Of a DNA stretch of 64,000 nucleotides, positions 45,229 through 56,265 are shown piece by piece. The stretch spans positions 5,960,001 to 6,024,000 of the forward strand of contig CM034112.1 of assembly GCA_019914945.1 (NCBI GenBank), in the 5' to 3' direction. Position 1 is the first letter of the stretch. Each line of letters opens with the position of its first letter. The translations under genes were made by a program, and so were the position numbers. The notes under the pieces were generated by a model that worked only from the letters and a program-made list of their open reading frames with translations, did no database searches and had not been told where the DNA came from. This DNA is from Typha latifolia. Its lineage: Eukaryota; Streptophyta; Magnoliopsida; Poales; Typhaceae.

Positions 45229-45461
45229 CACGTTCGAACGCGGATGGAGTGTGTACTAATGTGCTTGTGAACGCCTGCATTAGGTTCGCAAAAATAGAGA
45301 ATGTGAAATGTGCGTTCAAACGCAATCGGGCGCGTTCAAACACCACATTCGAATGCAGATGGAGTGCGTTCGAACGCACTTGTGAATGCCTGCATTAGGT
45401 TCGCAAATACAGAGAACGCAAATTGTGCGTTCGAATGCAATCGGGCGTGTTCGAACGCAAT
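45229..45461 (+). repeat. Two 115-bp repeats with TTCGAA palindromes (LTR family C)
   Basis: Units start at CACGTTCG (45229) and CACATTCG (45344). Both contain GCCTGCATTAGGTTCGCAAA and end GCAATCGGGCG(C/T)GTTC. A perfect GCGTTCGAACGC lies at about 45366-45377. Related sequence occurs at 54189-54310 (minus strand) and 63535-63700, each followed by a promoter-like AGCCTCTA(A/T)A element, so these are U3 regions of one LTR family that differs from the Sirevirus LTRs. Confidence 0.75.
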
Positions 45462-46142
45462 CAGTAAAAATCTACTGTTTTAAGGTTAATAATTGCCATT
45501 TTTGAATTGATTGGTTAGCCTCTAAAGGTGTGGACGACAACCATGGAATCATTATTGAATGAATTAAGTTTCGACCTTGTCTCCTTCGTCTTCTTCTCTT
45601 TTGTTCTCTCGTTCCCCGGCGACGCCGCTTCTAACCCCTCTCGACCGACCACCCACCCTAGTCCCTTACGGGCGACCCACTCTTCTCCATTCTTCCAATC
45701 TATCTATCACTTGCCCTAACCCCTACCATCACCAATAACCCTTCCACCTCCACGTATTCACTGGTGCCCTATAGCCAAGTAGGAACACCTTCCATCCCTA
45801 TAGGCCGAGCTTGCCGTCGTAGTGATGCTAGAGCAGCCGACGGAGACGAGGCCCCTAGTCGTCTTCCCCACCCATAGTTCCACCAGCGATGATCTAGCTA
45901 ATTTCGATCTAAGCCACCACCGTCGGCACCTTTATTAAACCACCCGCATTCGAGCCATGACTTAAACCGCATGCACTAAGACCCTAGCTCAAACCATGCA
46001 TGGCTAGGATTTGGCCCGAGCCACCTGCGATTAGGGTGGACTATGGCTAAAATAAGTGGGCCCTAGAGCAGAACTCATCATGGGGTACACATGGCTAACA
46101 AGACCTACACGGAGATTGGGTATATGCAGTTCGAGAGCGAAG
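45462..46142 (+). other. Probable R/U5 and leader of the family C unit
   Basis: AGCCTCTAAAGGTGTGGACG (45514) is followed by CT- and CCA-rich sequence resembling that after the motif cluster at 63535. No gene is supported; the 45528 frame is short and low-complexity. Confidence 0.35.
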
Positions 46143-46202
46143 GAAGGTATGGAAACCACCCTGAACACATTTGAGGACAAGGTGGTCAGAAGTGTGGTGA
46201 AT
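46143..46202 (+). other. Gypsy pol tail next to 3' LTR
   Basis: TTTGAGGACAAGGTGGTC followed by AGAAGTGTGGTGAAT lies directly before the LTR start TGATGCG. ..EDKV.. plus a purine-rich tract is the common 3' end of plant Ty3/Gypsy pol. Confidence 0.55.
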
Positions 46203-46924
46203 TGATGCGAACCAGGTCATATTTGATTGCATCATGAGGATATTATGCTCGATGGATTGAGCCTATTTATCTTTTAATTAATTTATGCTTATGTAAGCCT
46301 TTAAGGGCAAGTCTAATTAAGTCATGTAAGCCACTAAGACAACTTCAATTAAGTTATCTAAGCCACTAAGGCAAGTTTAATTAAGTCATATAAGCATCTA
46401 AGGCAAGTCTTAGTTCGAGTCATATAAGAATTTAGGGCTAAGTCCGAGTAAGACTTATTATACTTGACCTCTATATATAGAGAGGCTAGGCTTTAAGCAT
46501 CCAAGTATATCTAAGCATTGAAAAATTATTTTAGTCTTGAGTTTATCTTAGGAGTAAGAGTAAGATAATTTTGGAGTAGAAGTAAGTTAATTGTAGCCAT
46601 TTATTTTTCTAGGAGTAGATATAAGTTAGAAGCCTAAATTCTACCTCCAATCTAAAGTCAACATCACCTCCAGCAACCATCCTACCCTAGAGCCATCTAG
46701 TACCACCCTTGGCTGTCCGCCACCCTCTGACAACTGCCGCAACGTTCGATATTTACCATTTTACCTCATTCTGACATTGCTCCACTAATTTAATTATAGC
46801 TTTTCATCTACATATTCGATTGACGTGAAATTATAGCCATTAGAACTCTATCTCTTGAGGCTATGACCACCTAAATTTTCATAGTTTTCTTACATTCGAA
46901 TCATTCCAAATTCGATCAGTAATA
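46203..46924 (+). mobile_element. Gypsy 3' LTR, TGATGCG family
   Basis: It begins TGATGCGAACCAGGTCATAT and ends GATCAGTAATA. It is colinear with the outer LTR at 51488/61470-61891, sharing the AAGCCACTAAG(A/G)CAA repeats, a TATA box in CCTCTATATATAGAGAGG at 46471-46480, and CCGCCACCCTCTGACAACTG. The preceding pol tail shows that it is a 3' LTR rather than a solo one. The 5' part of that element is not recognisable. Confidence 0.7.
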
Positions 46925-47049
46925 TAAAGGGGTTGAACATGCAAAAATTGTAGATTGGGCTGACTGCCACAGCTAGGTGATGGTAGTAATGATGACATTG
47001 AGGTGGTGATGGTATTGGTGGGTTGTATGGTTAGTTAAGTAATAGAAAG

Positions 47050-49881
47050 TAGGTGTGGCAAATCTTGACCCAACCCGATAACCCGGCTCTTAATTGGGTT
47101 TAGGCTTAGTATAATCGGGTTTGATCATAAACGGGTTAACCCGTCTAACCCGTTTAATAATTGGGTCGTGTTCAAGTTTATATAGCTGACCCGTTTAACC
47201 CATTTAAGTATACAAGTTGGGTTAGGACGAGTCAACCCGCTAACCCACCAACCCATATATATATAAGCTAACTAAACTCTAAAACCTAAATCATTCACCC
47301 AATCACCCTCTTGTTTTCTTCGCTCTCCATCACAGCCGCAGCCTGTAGCCGTCTCATCTCACCGCAAAATGATTTTGTTGTGCCTCCTCTCTATCCAATC
47401 TCTCCGGCCGCCATCTACCGCCTACCACGATGCCTCCCGCTTAGTCTCCACTTGTTAGCTGCTCGAGAGTTCACTAGTGTCTATCCGTAGTGCCTCCGTG
47501 CCTCCTCTCTCTTTGAATCTCTCCGACTACCTTCATCCACGGTGCCTTTCGACTCCCACCTTTGTCTCCTCCATCTAGGTGCCTATCACCTCCTCTCTCT
47601 TCGAATCTCTCCAACCCCCTCACCCTCGTCGGATCTCTTTCCCATTTGCCCTAACCCTCATAGTCGCTGCATGCCGCCTTCATTGCCACTACTGTCCTTC
47701 GCCACAGCCGTTGCCTGCTGCCATCACCGCAGTCGCTATCCTTCACCGCAGCCGCTGCTTGCCGCCTTCAATGCCGCTGTGGCTTCTGCCAAGGTAACAA
47801 ATAGGTGAGTTAAGGATGCATATATGTGTTTGTTTATGATCCATTGTGTGTATATATATATTTGTTTGTTTGTTTCTGATTATAAAAATGGGAAACATTC
47901 ACAGCAGTTAGATTACTATGTGGAGCAATGAAATGTAAGGTGTAAATGCTTAATTTCAAATGTAAAAAGAAATTAAATACAAGCATTTTTTTCTTAAATA
48001 TTAAGAATGACTTTACTGCTGATTTAAAAAATCTAAAATACATTTTGAAGCTCTCAGATGAATTGTTATTATGTTAGATGTGCAAACTGACTGTGGGAAG
48101 GCTTTCTATCTGTTCTTGTGTATATGTTATTATGCTAAATACAAGCATTTTGAAGTTCTCAGATGAATTGTTAATGCTGATTTTCTTAAATCTTGTGTAT
48201 AAGATATTCTTAACCCTTCAAGCTTGTCTGTCATTCCCATTCGTCATCCGAAAACAAAAGCAGCAGCTTTAAAGAGCCGAATAGTTGTTCATGCTAGCTT
48301 CAGGTACTTGAGTTAATTGCCATGAAGGCCAATTAGATGAATATACAACTAATCGGGTTTTGTTTCTTATTCTCTTTAAGTCTTGTGCTTTAGCATTGTT
48401 AACTTGCCTGATTTGCCTCCGAACTGTCATATGTGTCTATCCTTAGAGCTGTTGTATGTATGGAGTGTGCAGTCATGGAATGTATTGATCTGTTTAATTA
48501 CTGTGTTATTAGTTTTACTTGATTACTGTTTAATTGTTAGATCTATTTAATTACTATTTATTGTTTAATTTCTATTATTTTTAATGTAACTTTTTAGATA
48601 TGTTCAATTACTATTTAGTGTTTTAATTACTTGTTTAGTGTCTTATCGGTTTAATTATTGTTTAGTGTTTAATTACATGTTTTACCGTATTGATCTGTTT
48701 AATTACTATTTAATTAATTTTACTTGTTTACTGTTTAATTGTTAAATCTATTTAATTACTATTATTTTAATGTAATATTTTAGATATGTTCAATTACTAT
48801 TTAGTGTTTAATTACTTGTTTAGTGTCTTACCTGTTTAATTACTATTTAGTATTTAATTACTCATTTTTGTTGCACTCGTTTTAATTATTTTATCATATT
48901 GTGATAGAAAATTTGGTAGTATTAGAGGAGCTAACGGAAGATATTATAAATTTGGACTCAATGACTAATACAAATGAAGTAGAATCTAGTGAATGCTTAA
49001 ATGAATATATCTAAATCCGTTGAATGCTTAACGACTAATGTAAGTGAAGTTTTTCTCTATATCTTATAGTTTAGTTATTTATGTTTTATTTTGTTCTTTT
49101 TCACAGGGTCGTGATCTTTAGAGATTAAAACGGAGGGCTTAATGTTAGTGTTTGCTTATTTCAAACTATTTGTAATTTATAATGGATTGTAAACTTTAAA
49201 CTCTGTTCTAACTGGCACGGGATTGTTATATTTGAGAGTTGGAAGTAAAACTTGTTGTATGGATCTTTTAAATTTTGTTCAAAACTTTGTTCTATATAAT
49301 TTGTTGGGCTTAAGAGTTAGAACTTTATTCTAAACTTTAAAGTTTGTTGTATGGACTTTTGTTATGGTTAATTATTAGAATTGTATTTGTGATGTTATAT
49401 GAGTTTTGAGTTGAAAATATATTATTTTGTTTGTAGGATATACCATTCAAGAGTTGGAACTTTGTTCTAAACAATATTACATATTTCTGTGAACTTTTCT
49501 TATGGTGAATTATTAGAATTGTAAGTTTGATATTGTATGAGTTTTGAGTTGGAAATAAGTTATTTTGTTTGTATAATACACTATTTATATATGATAAATT
49601 AGTATATATTAAATTTTATATAGAATTTATATTAAACATGTTAGACAGGTTGTGTTAACGTGTCGGGTTAACACGACCTGTATAAGTATACGAGTTAGAC
49701 TGGTCATGTTGGCATATTGTGTTAACCTGACTCAACCCGTTTACTAAACGAGTTAGGCGGGTCGGATCGTGTTACCCATTTATTAATCAGATCATGTTTA
49801 TCTTTACCAGATGCAATCTGTTTATTAATCGGGTCATGTTCATGTCAAGATAAAGTTGACCCGACCCAATTGCCGTCCCTA
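47050..49881. mobile_element. hAT-like non-autonomous transposon
   Basis: The left end TAGGTGTGGCAAATC and the reverse complement of the right end TAGGGACGGCAATTG form short TIRs of hAT type. Each end is followed inward by many copies of GGGTTAACC/CGGGTT/ACCCG motifs in both orientations, the pattern of hAT subterminal repeats (47070-47250 and 49640-49870). Flanks ATAGAAAG and AGGGAAGG agree at five of eight positions, so the 8-bp duplication is at best decayed. No hAT transposase is seen. The central CT-rich part (47300-47810) looks like a gene 5' end, and may be a transposase leader or captured sequence. Confidence 0.6.
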
Positions 49882-49889
49882 AGGGAAGG

Positions 49890-50189
49890 TAGCCAGTCCT
49901 AAAGGACTAGGGATTGATGGTTGAAGGATGGATGTGCTAAACTTTAGGGTGAATACCAGCTAAATGAAATGAAAATATGATTAAACCAACCAAAATTTTA
50001 GAAAATTCGAATACTATTCGAAAAACATATGTTACTTCATAAATTATTAAGAATATCACATATTATTTTTATAATTATTGTTTTTGTTACTTTAGGTTTT
50101 ATTATTAGCAATATTCTTATTATTACTACTACTACTATTATTATTGTTATCATCCTCATCTTTATTTACTATTATCTTTTTTTCATTAC

Positions 50190-50253
<64 letters not shown>

Positions 50254-50567
50254 AAATTCTCTGGGATGTTATATTTTTCTTTCCCTCTTATAACTCAAAA
50301 TTTTGCTCCTAACGAATATCATGAATACAATCTTATTGGTCCACCCGTAGAGTGTTTTAAAAGAACCCATTCAATGACTAATTGTAAAACCTATAATTTT
50401 TCACCTTATTCACTACAGATAATCCATTATCTACCATTTCTTCCTCTCTAATTGTAACAATAACTGCTGAATTTCTGTCTATGTCCTATAAAAAAATTTC
50501 ACTCACTTAAACTCAAGAACTAAATATTTAGCGAGTTTAGTAGTTCACAAAGCTCTCTAATCTCCTA
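49890..50567. other. AT-rich spacer with (TTA)n
   Basis: It contains the (TTA) microsatellite at 50193-50253. The hydrophobic frame at 50029-50451 is driven by that repeat and is not a gene. Confidence 0.5.
50193..50253. repeat. (TTA)n microsatellite
   Basis: About twenty uninterrupted TTA triplets. Confidence 0.95.
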
Positions 50568-50572
50568 AGAAC

Positions 50573-51425
50573 TGATGCGATCCGGGTCAGATAGGATGAC
50601 ATCAAGGGTACATTGAGCTCAATGGATTGAGTATAATTATCTTATCTGCTTGTGTGGTTTAGTTAGAGTCTTAGTAGGTTAGGATTTTATTTAATTAGCT
50701 AACTCTGTCTAGTTTTGGAAAAATATTTGTAGGATATTACAAAGATTTTCGAATAATTTCAAACTAGTGGGATAAAATCACCAATCTCAAATCTACAACT
50801 TTGGTATTCATGACTTCTCTAGATTCATAATCTATCAACAGTGAAACGAAGAACTAATCCGAGATAGATAAGAAATATTGGTTTAGTTAAGTTATTTAGG
50901 GTTAAGTTGAGTTGTAATAGGATTTGTTTAGGGTTTTTGGATATTTGGCTAGCCTCTATATATAGAGACAAGCAGCCTCTGTTGATTATTGAGCCATCTT
51001 CTCCCTCCTTCCTCCCCCTTGGTATCCAACCCAAGTTCTCGTCTGCAGCCGAGGTTAATCCTTTGTCGCTTCCCCCTCCTCTCTCTAGCGACCAGCCATA
51101 CTTGGAAGCTTCTTTCTCCCCCCTCATCTAGTTCGAAGTACTAACCCATCCACCATACCTTAATCATCTTCCATAACCCTAACCATATATTCCATGTCCA
51201 TCCCGCTATCTCTTGACTTTCAGTCATTATTTTGTAACTTTCGATCTACTCATCCGATCGTAGTGATTTCAATTGCGTTGGATTCCTAACTCATAAAGGA
51301 ACAAATATCTTAGATCAATCCAACAGTTAGATCAACCTCGGTTACCTTCGTAAGTTTCGTGCTAATTTTTGTCTAAAATTAATAAATTGGATAGAAAATC
51401 ATCTGCACCAAAAACGACCATAATA
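50573..51425 (+). mobile_element. Gypsy-type solo LTR, TGATGCG group
   Basis: It starts TGATGCGATCCGGGTCAGAT and ends GACCATAATA, with identical AGAAC at 50568-50572 and 51426-51430. A TATA box (CCTCTATATATAGAGAC, 50953-50969) is followed by CT-rich leader sequence. The 3' half matches the fragments at 15360-15560 and 63930-64000. There is no coding region. The next LTR, in opposite orientation, begins 62 bp downstream. Confidence 0.85.
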
Positions 51426-51770
51426 AGAACTTTACCAAATGCATCCTCTCCAAAATTATAGCATAATGGGTAAAATGTGAGAAGGAATGTTATGACATAC
51501 AGACATAAGAAAATTACAAAAATTGAGGTGGCAGTAGCCTTTTGAGTTGGGATTATAATGGCTCTATTTCACCTAAATCGAAGGTCTGAATAAAAAGATA
51601 TTAATAAAATAGTGGAGGGAGGCCGAAATAGGGCAGAACAGTAAATATCCAACATTGTGGCGGTCGTCAGAGGATGGCGGACGGCTAGGGGGTGATGGTG
51701 AATGGTTGTATATGCTAGAGGTGATGGTGGCTATGGGTTTGTGGTAGATTTAGGGTTTTTAACTTAGATT

Positions 51771-51970
51771 TAAAATAGTTTATGAATGGTAATTGTCCTT
51801 ATTTATTATCATTACAATTGCTCTACAAATATAGCTAAGAAAATATTACAAAAATATTTAGTTATAATAAATCTGTAGATATTTAGGAATGTTAGGTGTA
51901 ACAAAGTCTAGTAGAATATTTGGGATTTTGTTATGTAGAGGTTGGAGATGATAGATAAATTGGTGTATTA
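51771..51970 (-). repeat. 3' LTR of the Ale-like Copia element
   Basis: TAAAATAGTTTATG to GGTGTATTA in plus reading. A minus-strand polypurine tract (CTTGAGAGGGAA) is adjacent at 51971-51982. Compared with the 5' LTR it has an extra ATGTAGAGG. Confidence 0.8.
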
Positions 51971-52114
51971 TTCCCTCTCAAGTGAATTGGGTTGGTACAA
52001 ATACTTAACTTGTGCCGCAAAAATTGCAATTTGTCGACTTAAGCTCTTGGTAAAGATATCAGTAGTTTGATCGTTTGTGGGAATATATGATACAGCAAGT
52101 GATTTGAATGCCAC

Positions 52115-53606
52115 TCATTCGTGTATGAAATGGTAGTCAATTTTGATGTGTTTGCTCCGTCCATAAAATATGGGATTCGCCGACAAGTAGATGGCAGAAA
52201 TGTTATCATAGTATAGTGTAGGAGCTTTCGGAAGAAATATAATTTTGATCACGAAGTAAGGATTGGATCCAATGACTTTGGCACATGCATTGGCGAGTCC
52301 TTTGTATTCTGCTTTGAAACTCAATCGGGACACCGTAGGTTGCTTCTTAGCACCCCATGAAATTAGATTGGAACCCTAAGTAGATGCAAAATCCACTTGT
52401 GGAGCGACGATCATCTAGACAACTAGCCCAATCTGAGTTAGTGTATCCTGCTAAAGAGGTGGGAGAGCATGGCTGAAGGAGAATGTCATAAGAAATTTGT
52501 TCTTCAAATAACTTAGAGTGCGTTTGACAGCTACTAAATGAGTAGTACGCGGCGCATGAAGAAACTGGCAAACTTGTTGCACAACGTACGAGATATATGA
52601 ACGTGTGAGTGTTAGATACTACAATGCTCCAACAATGCTATGATATTGAGAGACGTCAGTTAAGATCTCTCCATCATGGGATGAGAGTTTGCCACCAGAG
52701 GCTGTAGGAGTATTGATTGGTTTAACTCCTTCCAATTTAAAAGGTCGTGACAGTTTAGCAATATACTGCTTTAGGATAAATTCAAGCCATGAGTGCCCAT
52801 AACGAGCTTCAATCCCAAGGAAAAAGTGTAGCTTACCAAGATCCTTCATGGCAAAGTGAAAGGTAACTAAGCAATTGGTTAATAATAGTGGATGAAGAGC
52901 CACTGAGGATGATGTTATCGATGTAAATGAGTATAAGGAGAGTGCCATGAGAGCTATGATAAGTGAATAAGGAGGCATTGGCATTTGATCGGATGAAACC
53001 AAAGTCCAATAAAGAGGAACCAAGTCATTGGTACCAAGCTCGGGGAGCTTGCTTGAGACCATAAAGTGACGTGTGTAACTGACAAACATGGTTAGGATAG
53101 TATGGATCGATGAAATCTTGAGGTTGTTGCATATAGACTTCCTCGCGAAGAACACCATGCAAAAAGGCATTCTGAATGTCAAGCTAACGAATTGGCCAAT
53201 GATTCGAAAGAGCAATAGACAAAACAATCCAAATGATGGTGGGTTTGACAACGGGAATGAAGGTGTCACCATAGTCACAACCAGCTTGTTGTGTAAAACC
53301 TTTAGCGACTAAGCGAGCTTTGAAATGCTCAATAGAATCATACTATCTACGCTTGATGCAGTAAACCCATTTATTGCCGATAATATTTTGGTTGGCCGGG
53401 CTAGGAACAAGTGTCCAAGTTTTGTTATTGATAAGAGCATTAAACTCCTCTGTCATTGTTGCACACCATTGCAGGCCTTTAATAGTAGAACTATAGCAAG
53501 TGGGCTCTGCCAAGGTACCGTTGCTAAGAAACACAAGGGGTAGTGGGTGTTTAGTTGCAAGGAAAGACTTTGGTTTAAAGGTGCCAACCATATCATAGAT
53601 TATCAT
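52115..53606 (-). pseudogene. Ale-like Copia reverse transcriptase and RNase H
   Basis: Reading leftward from 53606: the RT entry EEFNALINNKTWTLVP with GNKWVY; a damaged palm (53080-53340); then YIDNII at about 52912-52930 in place of YVDDII, so the last catalytic Asp is Asn; [26 protein letters not shown] connection; and RNase H with [35 protein letters not shown] and the tail SKHIKIDYHFIHE. At least three frame changes and several stops. The enzyme copies element RNA into DNA in intact relatives; this one cannot. Confidence 0.85.
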
Positions 53607-53851
53607 GGTATAGTACGAGTAGTAGGCTGAACCAATGTAGAGGGAGATGATGAAGGTGGAAAATCAGCTTGGGTAGTAGTAAGAGGAGACGTTGAGGTTG
53701 TGGTCTGTTCAAATGATGAAGAAGAAAGGTTATGGTCAGTTGTTCTAAATAATGGTGAAGAGGAGATGTCCAGTGAAGGAGATGGTGTAGGTAAGGGTGT
53801 CGTACTTGATTCATGTTTTGAGGAATGTATAGGTAATGGGGATAATTCCCT
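53607..53851 (-). pseudogene. Ale-like Copia integrase-RT linker
   Basis: The frame at 53593-53814 and its neighbour encode a Ser/Pro/Thr-rich stretch (SSSPSTLVQPTTRT type) expected between integrase and reverse transcriptase. The integrase C-terminal region (the FGCxCYP block) is missing between this linker and 54384, next to the inserted LTR fragment. Confidence 0.5.
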
Positions 53852-54383
53852 TAAGATCTGGATTTATAGCAAAAAGTAGTCTGCGCAACCGTGGGAAAAT
53901 ATTCGTTAGCTATTTCTCTGTAGTTAGAAAATTATGAAACCAAATGGATTAGATTCGTAACTTCCTAATCTACAACTTTTGTTTTTACACCCTTCGCAAA
54001 TTCAAACTGCAACTAGGACGTAAATAAGGAATAACGTGAGTGATGGTGGTGGTGATGGGTGGAGTGGATGTTAGGGTTAAATAATCCAATAGCATAATGA
54101 ATTTGGCTGCCATTCACATATATATAGAGACTAGCCAACAAGTTCTAAAATAATAAGTAACCCTAATTTTAGAGTATTCTTGTCGATTGCGTTCGAACGC
54201 ACAAAATATGTTATCTCTATGTGCAAACGCGATGTAGGCATTCAAACGTGCATTACGCATTCTCTGTATTTGTGAACCTGATACAGGCATTCGCAAGGGC
54301 ATTCGAACGCGACTTACAAGAATTTTATTTTAATAAAAATAAATAACTAATGTAATAAGAAAAGATCCTAACTAATTGTATCA
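53852..54383 (-). mobile_element. LTR fragment, family C, inside Copia integrase
   Basis: On the minus strand it starts TGATACAATTAGTTAGG, has the TTCGAA repeats (about 54310 to 54189, with one perfect GCGTTCGAACGC), a TATA box at about 54116-54126, then a CCA-rich leader. It ends near AAATCCAGATC. No second copy of the 5-base flank CTAGG is found on the left, so that end and some Copia coding sequence were probably lost together. Confidence 0.6.
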
Positions 54384-54710
54384 CTAGGTAGGCAACCGGT
54401 TGATAAGATAAATGGTAGTAGCAAAAGTAAAGTCCCAATATTTAGCCTGAACAGATGTTGAACTCATAAGAGATAAGCCGGTCTCAATGATATCACGATG
54501 ACATCGTTGTGTTGAGCTATTTTGTTCATGCGTGTATGAACAAGATTGCTTGTGTACAATGCCATGGTGATGAAAGAATTCATGAAAAGATGTATTCAGA
54601 TATTCTCCACCACTGTCTATTTGAAAATTTTTGATTCGCTAGTCATATAAAATTTTCACCATATTCTTGAATATGATGAACTTAGAAAAGGCATCGGATT
54701 TTCTGACTAA
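54384..54710 (-). pseudogene. Ale-like Copia integrase core, middle part
   Basis: The frames carry FKxTVVENI/DSGGEYLN, FHEFFHHHGIVHKQSC and HEQNSSTQRCHRDIIETGLSLM, then FATTIYLINRLPT. These match the catalytic core of Copia integrase (D-x35-E region) with the usual VAERKHRH replaced by STQRCHRD, so the catalytic Glu is lost. Confidence 0.7.
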
Positions 54711-55606
54711 GAGAACCTCCAATCGGGCTCCATTGCTAGCTCCAAATTTCGAGCTAGTAATAGCGGGGCTCCAAATTTGGAGTCCCGCCAAAAAAATGGA
54801 GCTCGGCTCCATTTTTTTTTAACTTTTAAAAATTCCAAATTTGCCCAATAATTATTGCATTCAACAATTTTAATTCCATCTGTATCCTTTATTAAATAAT
54901 CTAGTTAGTTAAATTGAGTATATAATTAGTTTTACTAATTAGTTTTTAATAAAAATAGTACCATTAGAAAGGCCTCATCGAGACCTTTAAACTCAGTCTA
55001 ATATTAAATTATTTTGAGTCAATTTAAATTAATTTTTTTTATTATTTATAAAAATGAGTCTAATATTTTATTATTGATAAAATAAATATGTTTATTATTA
55101 TTTAAAATCAATGTGTCCTAAAATATAATTACTCAAAATTATTTCCCAATGTAAATATTAAATATTAAAATATATCAGATATGAAATACATCAAACATGA
55201 AATACATCAAATAAAAATTATATTAACATTTATATTTCTTCATTTCCCATGCCTCTGCCATAAGTGTTCAATTAGTGTATTGCGAAGCTCAAAATATCTA
55301 TTCTTTTTATTATGAAATGTCATGTTGTTTTGATATTTTTAGTTAATGACATGTAATGCTTTCGATGTTTATTTCGTGTAATATAATTTCGATGCGTTCA
55401 GCTAAAAAATCAGTAATTTAAAATTCTTTCTCAAACTATTGGATATTAGTCTTATTTTAAAGATCTCGATAAGAGTTTTCTAACCATATATTTTTTATTA
55501 AAAAATAATAATACTAAGAGGACATATTAAGTAATTTAAAATAGCATATTGGCTCCATATTTGGAGTCTTTGGGCTCCAAATATGGAGCATCTGTTGGAG
55601 ATGCTC
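54711..55606. mobile_element. Tourist-like (PIF/Harbinger) MITE
   Basis: The left end GAGAACCTCCAATCGGGCTC and the reverse complement of the right end GAGCATCTCCAACAGATGCT form a TIR, flanked by TAA at 54708-54710 and 55607-55609. GAGCATCTCCAAC is a common end of Harbinger-type MITEs, and TAA is their target. The 896-bp body is AT-rich and has no coding capacity. It splits the Copia integrase. Confidence 0.85.
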
Positions 55607-55609
55607 TAA

Positions 55610-56265
55610 GGGATAATACCATATAAATTTGCAAACAGCATCAACAAAAATTATATAGTAATGATATCCCCATATATCAGAAAATATTTCTAAAGGACTA
55701 GAAGCTAGAAAGGAACTAGGTTGAAAAGGAAGCCTGTAGCTTTTGCCTCGACGACAAGCTGAACATAAGTTATTTATAGTAGAGTTACTTTGAATGGGAA
55801 GATAATGTTGACTAATAACACGTCTACAAATAGGAAGAGGTGGATGTCCCAAATGTTCATGCCATGTGTCCAAAGAAGCATGTTCACCAAGCAAGCATTG
55901 ATCACCATGTCTTTTATTCAAGTTTAGCTGATAAAGTCTATTTTTAGTTAGTCCCTCCAGAAAAACTCGCCCTGTGTGCTGCTCCTTGACAAGATATTTT
56001 TGGAAAGATCAAATTCAAAATAGCAATGATTATCCTTTGTAAATTGAAAGATAGAGATTAAGTTCTTCTTGATGTGAGGCAAATGGAAAATATGTGGTAG
56101 ATGAAACGTAGAAGTGCCAGATGAGAAAGATAAAGAACCGATGTTATGAATATCCAAACTTGAACCATTTCCAACACGAATCTGGTTAGTACCTCCATAT
56201 TCAGAAAGATCTAAGAGTTTGGACATCACTAGTGAGATGATATGTGGCACCGGAGTCAGGATACT
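55610..56265 (-). pseudogene. Ale-like Copia protease and integrase N terminus
   Basis: Reading leftward from 56265: YPDSGATYHLTSDVQTL (protease active site DSGA), SSLDIHNIGSLSF, FHLPHIKKNLISIFQFTKDN, then the zinc motif DTWHEHLGHPPLPICRRVI with CSACRRGKSYRLPF, and FSDIWG (first integrase Asp). Then HYYIIFVDAVCKFIWYYPL continues to the MITE edge. One frame change lies near 55930. The gene is also broken exactly upstream of YPDSGAT by the Tekay-like LTR. Confidence 0.85.

Noticed and set aside
47542..47808. GC-rich frame as a possible host gene exon
   Set aside because: It lies inside the hAT-like element, is Ser/Pro/His/Cys-rich by CT composition, and shows no domain.
50029..50451. Hydrophobic 140-residue frame as a membrane protein
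   Set aside because: Poly-Ile and poly-Thr come from the (TTA)n and (ACT)n repeats.
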